A stretch of DNA of 18,151 bases from Deltaproteobacteria bacterium (lineage in GTDB: Bacteria; Bdellovibrionota_B; Oligoflexia; Oligoflexales; Bog-1112). This document shows positions 16,065 through 18,151 of this stretch, piece after piece; position 1 is the stretch's first letter, and each line of letters opens with the position of its first letter. The position numbers were made by a program, and so were the translations under genes. The notes under the pieces were generated by a model. The model saw nothing but the letters and a program-made list of their open reading frames with translations. It had not been told where the DNA came from and did no database searches. The stretch is from positions 1 to 18,151 of the forward strand of contig JACPKR010000042.1 of the NCBI GenBank assembly GCA_016186945.1. Reading direction: 5' to 3'.

Positions 16065-16110
16065 AGCCAATTAAGGAAGCAGCTTCGCATGCTACTTGCT
16101 AGGAGGAGGC
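16065..16110. repeat. 46-bp direct repeat, copy 2
   Basis: Identical to 8995-9041 apart from one missing T within the central palindrome. It starts 22 bases after the GDPD-like stop. The match ends at 16110, at the point corresponding to the hairpin apex in copy 1. Beyond it the sequence is the coding strand complement of a truncated GT2, whose last codons (PPPSK and stop) are supplied by the repeat. Confidence 0.93.
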
Positions 16111-16661
16111 CCCTGCAAAAACCGATACATAAGTTCCACATCCGCCGCGATTTTGAAGTCTAACCGGTAATACTCATATTTTTCGAATAGCTCACGTTTG
16201 CAATAGAATGTGGATGCGCCGGGGTCCAACTTTTCTCAAACAAGCCATCTTGAAACGGCCGGGAAATCCATCTGCACGTGGTGTGCGTGGCGGTGGCGCG
16301 GTCTACATAAATCAAATCGCCATAGCAGCAATCAATGGAGTTGGACTGAAACGCCGATACCACGTTGGCAACCACAGTCCTGTCGTAAAACATATCATCC
16401 GAATTCAAGATTCCCACGATGTCACCTGCGGCCAGGCGGATGCCTCTGTTCATGGCGTCATACATCCCGCGGTCCTGCTCCGAAACAACGTGACGGATTT
16501 TGTACGATTGAATGATGTCTAGAGTGCCGTCTGTTGCCACCGTCCATGACAATGTGTTCGATATGGGGGTAAGACTGGGACAAAACAGACTCAATGGCCC
16601 CAGCGATAAACGCTTTGTTGTTAAATACAACGGTGATGATGGATTTTACCGGACCTCTCAT
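16092..16661 (-). pseudogene. GT2 glycosyltransferase (WcaA-like), two frameshifts and truncated
   Basis: Read on the minus strand from an ATG at 16661, the gene encodes SIITVVFNNKAFIAGAIESV, then IEHIVMDGG. The frame breaks near 16534-16540 (a DGGSTDGT-type motif is spoiled) and continues as TDGTLDIIQSYK, EQDRGMYDAMNRGI and GILNSDDMFYDRTVV. It breaks again near 16207-16212 and continues as FYCKRELFEKYEYY, then LDFKIAADVELMYRFLQG. The reading then runs into the repeat and stops at 16092-16094. The expected last 50 or so residues of this family are missing. The start codon overlaps the stop of the upstream membrane protein gene (ATGA), so the pair was an operon. Single-base sequencing errors could explain the shifts but not the truncation. 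Confidence 0.85.
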
Positions 16662-17878
16662 TTTATTTTTTCTAGCCAGGTATTTTTGATGGGTTTTAAA
16701 AAAAAGCAGACTGCAACAGATGCCAAAATGAGAAGTAAAAATTCTGTTGTCATGCGATTTCGGATAACCCCTTGATACAGAACATGGGGAAGCCAAAATA
16801 GAATAATCGATGATTGCACAATGAGAAATGCAAAACGATTTTGTTTGTATAAAATAGCGCTGCCTACCAAAGCAAGCAGCACATAAATCGTGTAAGGCAG
16901 CGTATACAGCAAATTCTTAAGAAACGAGGTGTTATTCGCATCATCCAGTCGAATATCCCAATACCGGATGGTTTTCCATCCGAAGTTGGCGAGGGTCTGA
17001 ATTGGATGAGTGTACATATAGGTAAAAGCGATTTTTGCGAGAAGTCGGTCTCGAATATAAGGGTCGGTTTCACGTCTTATATTTGCCGGAAGACCATGAT
17101 CGTGCTCAAGTTCTTCCAGATAGCCGGAAACGTAATAGCGTTTTGCGTAATAAGGAACCAGCGCATTATTGCTTAGGTATAAATTGTAACCGCTTAAGGG
17201 TGGGAAAGGTTTGAAGTGTCCCGTATCACGATACATCTTCAACGATAATAGTCCCAACAATCCCGCTAAGCAGAAACCCGACAAGAAAAGGGGGATCATT
17301 TTTTTTAACCATGTTTGGCGAGAGAGGGGGGATTTAAGGAAATGCCAAATCCCGAATCCATAAAAAAAACATACCAAAATAAGAGTATTGGAACGGATGC
17401 CAATGATTAAAAAGGATAATAACGCAAATATAAGCCCTGATTTTAATTTGTAGCCATGGGTGTGCCAATGCATAAAACTCACAATCATGCCGGCAAACAG
17501 TGTTACCACGATTCCTGCTTGGGGTTGCTGTGATGCCATGGACACATAGTAAGGAAGGAAGGCTACACCAGCTACACTCAACCATGCGATTTTGTTAGAC
17601 AATTTTAATTGCTGTGTGAGAAAATAAACCAAGGGTCCGATCAAGGCATGCAAGCAGACATGAAAAAAAATATAGAGCGGGAGTATATGACAACTCACCA
17701 TCCATAGCGTAGCCGCAATAATCTTATAGAGGGGGTACCAATAGGAATTTAGTGATATGGCAGGATTTTGAAAATAGGTGTAGTCCGTGGCAGCAGAGGT
17801 AACAAACACCACTGCCAAACGTGGAACTAAACAAGTTATCCAACTAACGACCAGCCAGCGTGTGATTATTGCCAACAT
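16658..17878 (-). CDS. Polytopic membrane protein, probable GT-C-type glycosyltransferase
   Basis: This protein of 406 residues has about ten hydrophobic segments. It resembles family 39/ArnT-like transferases only loosely: an early loop with SAATDYTYFQNPAISLNSYW and YPLYKII, then helices with SVAGVAFLPYYVSMASQQPQ, a larger soluble loop around GHFKPFPPLSGYNLYLSNNA and the HP-x-x-T-x-x-NFGWKTIRYW region, and four C-terminal helices. Loop residues such as GYNLYLSNNA followed by the arginine-rich RRETDPYIRDRL are typical of this class in polysaccharide loci. It is translationally coupled to the downstream GT2 pseudogene, so its partner enzyme is probably lost. It is intact itself. The ATG at 17878 is used; no strong ribosome site was noted. 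Confidence 0.6.
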   Translation of the reverse strand: MLAIITRWLVVSWITCLVPRLAVVFVTSAATDYTYFQNPAISLNSYWYPLYKIIAATLWMVSCHILPLYIFFHVCLHALIGPLVYFLTQQLKLSNKIAWLSVAGVAFLPYYVSMASQQPQAGIVVTLFAGMIVSFMHWHTHGYKLKSGLIFALLSFLIIGIRSNTLILVCFFYGFGIWHFLKSPLSRQTWLKKMIPLFLSGFCLAGLLGLLSLKMYRDTGHFKPFPPLSGYNLYLSNNALVPYYAKRYYVSGYLEELEHDHGLPANIRRETDPYIRDRLLAKIAFTYMYTHPIQTLANFGWKTIRYWDIRLDDANNTSFLKNLLYTLPYTIYVLLALVGSAILYKQNRFAFLIVQSSIILFWLPHVLYQGVIRNRMTTEFLLLILASVAVCFFLKPIKNTWLEKIK

Positions 17879-18151
17879 AATGCTCCATCAACTGATTGAG
17901 TGTGGCCTCTGCCATCTTCTTGAGGTTGGCACCGCATTCAGGGTTGGACACGGATTACTTTACGCTACCGAAATTATGTAAACATCTCCATGAAACATTC
18001 ATATGGCCACCTGAGGTGGACCCCGTTGTCTAGACAAATTTTGACCTAAAATAAGTAAAACCCAAGACACTAAATAATGGCAGAGTCCCTGGTCTAGGGA
18101 GTCGCCAAGTCAAACTTCCCTCACTAAGCTGCATAATGCATCTCCTCTGGG
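17879..18151. other. Right-edge intergenic region, possible IS terminus
   Basis: No gene is supported here. CCACCT-G-AGGTGG (18007-18019) is a short inverted repeat, followed by TGGACCCC and the 12-bp perfect palindrome TTGTCTAGACAA (18026-18037). On the minus strand the last bases of the window read as PEEMHYAA and a stop. Together this could be the 3' end of a transposase gene followed by an insertion-sequence end about 100 bases later, entering the window from the right. The match to any known element is not confirmed. Confidence 0.3.

Noticed and set aside
8995-16110. Direct repeats as a CRISPR array or integron attC sites
   Set aside because: Only two copies 7 kb apart, no spacers, no cas or integrase gene, and the cassette holds a whole operon rather than single genes.

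Overview
The window is a patchwork stretch of a Gram-negative surface-polysaccharide (O-antigen or capsule type) biosynthesis locus. The genus cannot be fixed from the sequence. The evidence is a complete CDP-3,6-dideoxyhexose gene set (rfbH-rfbF-rfbG plus a divergent reductase), three polytopic GT-C-type membrane proteins, several GT2 glycosyltransferases, and transposase and pseudogene debris at the edges and junctions.

Layout. 1-531 (-): N-terminal part of an IS5-family transposase running off the left edge. 532-1120: no convincing gene; a possible decayed transporter N-terminus. 1121-4294 (+): rfbH, rfbF, rfbG, which convert glucose-1-phosphate to CDP-4-keto-3,6-dideoxyglucose. 4275-5075 (-): an extended SDR, probably the CDP-abequose/paratose-type synthase that finishes this sugar. 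5227-9004 (+): an AT-rich group of GT-C-like membrane protein, one-helix exported protein of unknown family and DPM1-like GT2, closed by a hairpin terminator at 9063-9105. 9147-9447: a frameshifted, N-truncated TylF-type methyltransferase. 9438-16042 (+): a more GC-rich, tightly overlapping six-gene operon encoding a HAD phosphatase, class II aldolase, duplicated nucleotidyltransferase, GT2, GT-C/kinase fusion and GDPD-like TIM barrel. 16092-17878 (-): a GT-C-like membrane protein coupled to a frameshifted, truncated GT2. 17879-18151: no gene; a possible IS terminus.

The most unusual content is the 9.4-16.0 kb operon. Its gene mix (aldolase, phosphatase, kinase, nucleotidyltransferase, two transferases, phosphodiesterase-like protein) looks like a self-contained route that makes, activates and transfers an unusual phosphorylated sugar or polyol; this is inference. 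It is bracketed by two nearly identical 46/47-bp direct repeats (8995-9041 and 16065-16110). Truncated genes abut both repeats, which suggests cassette exchange or recombination at a hairpin-rich intergenic element.
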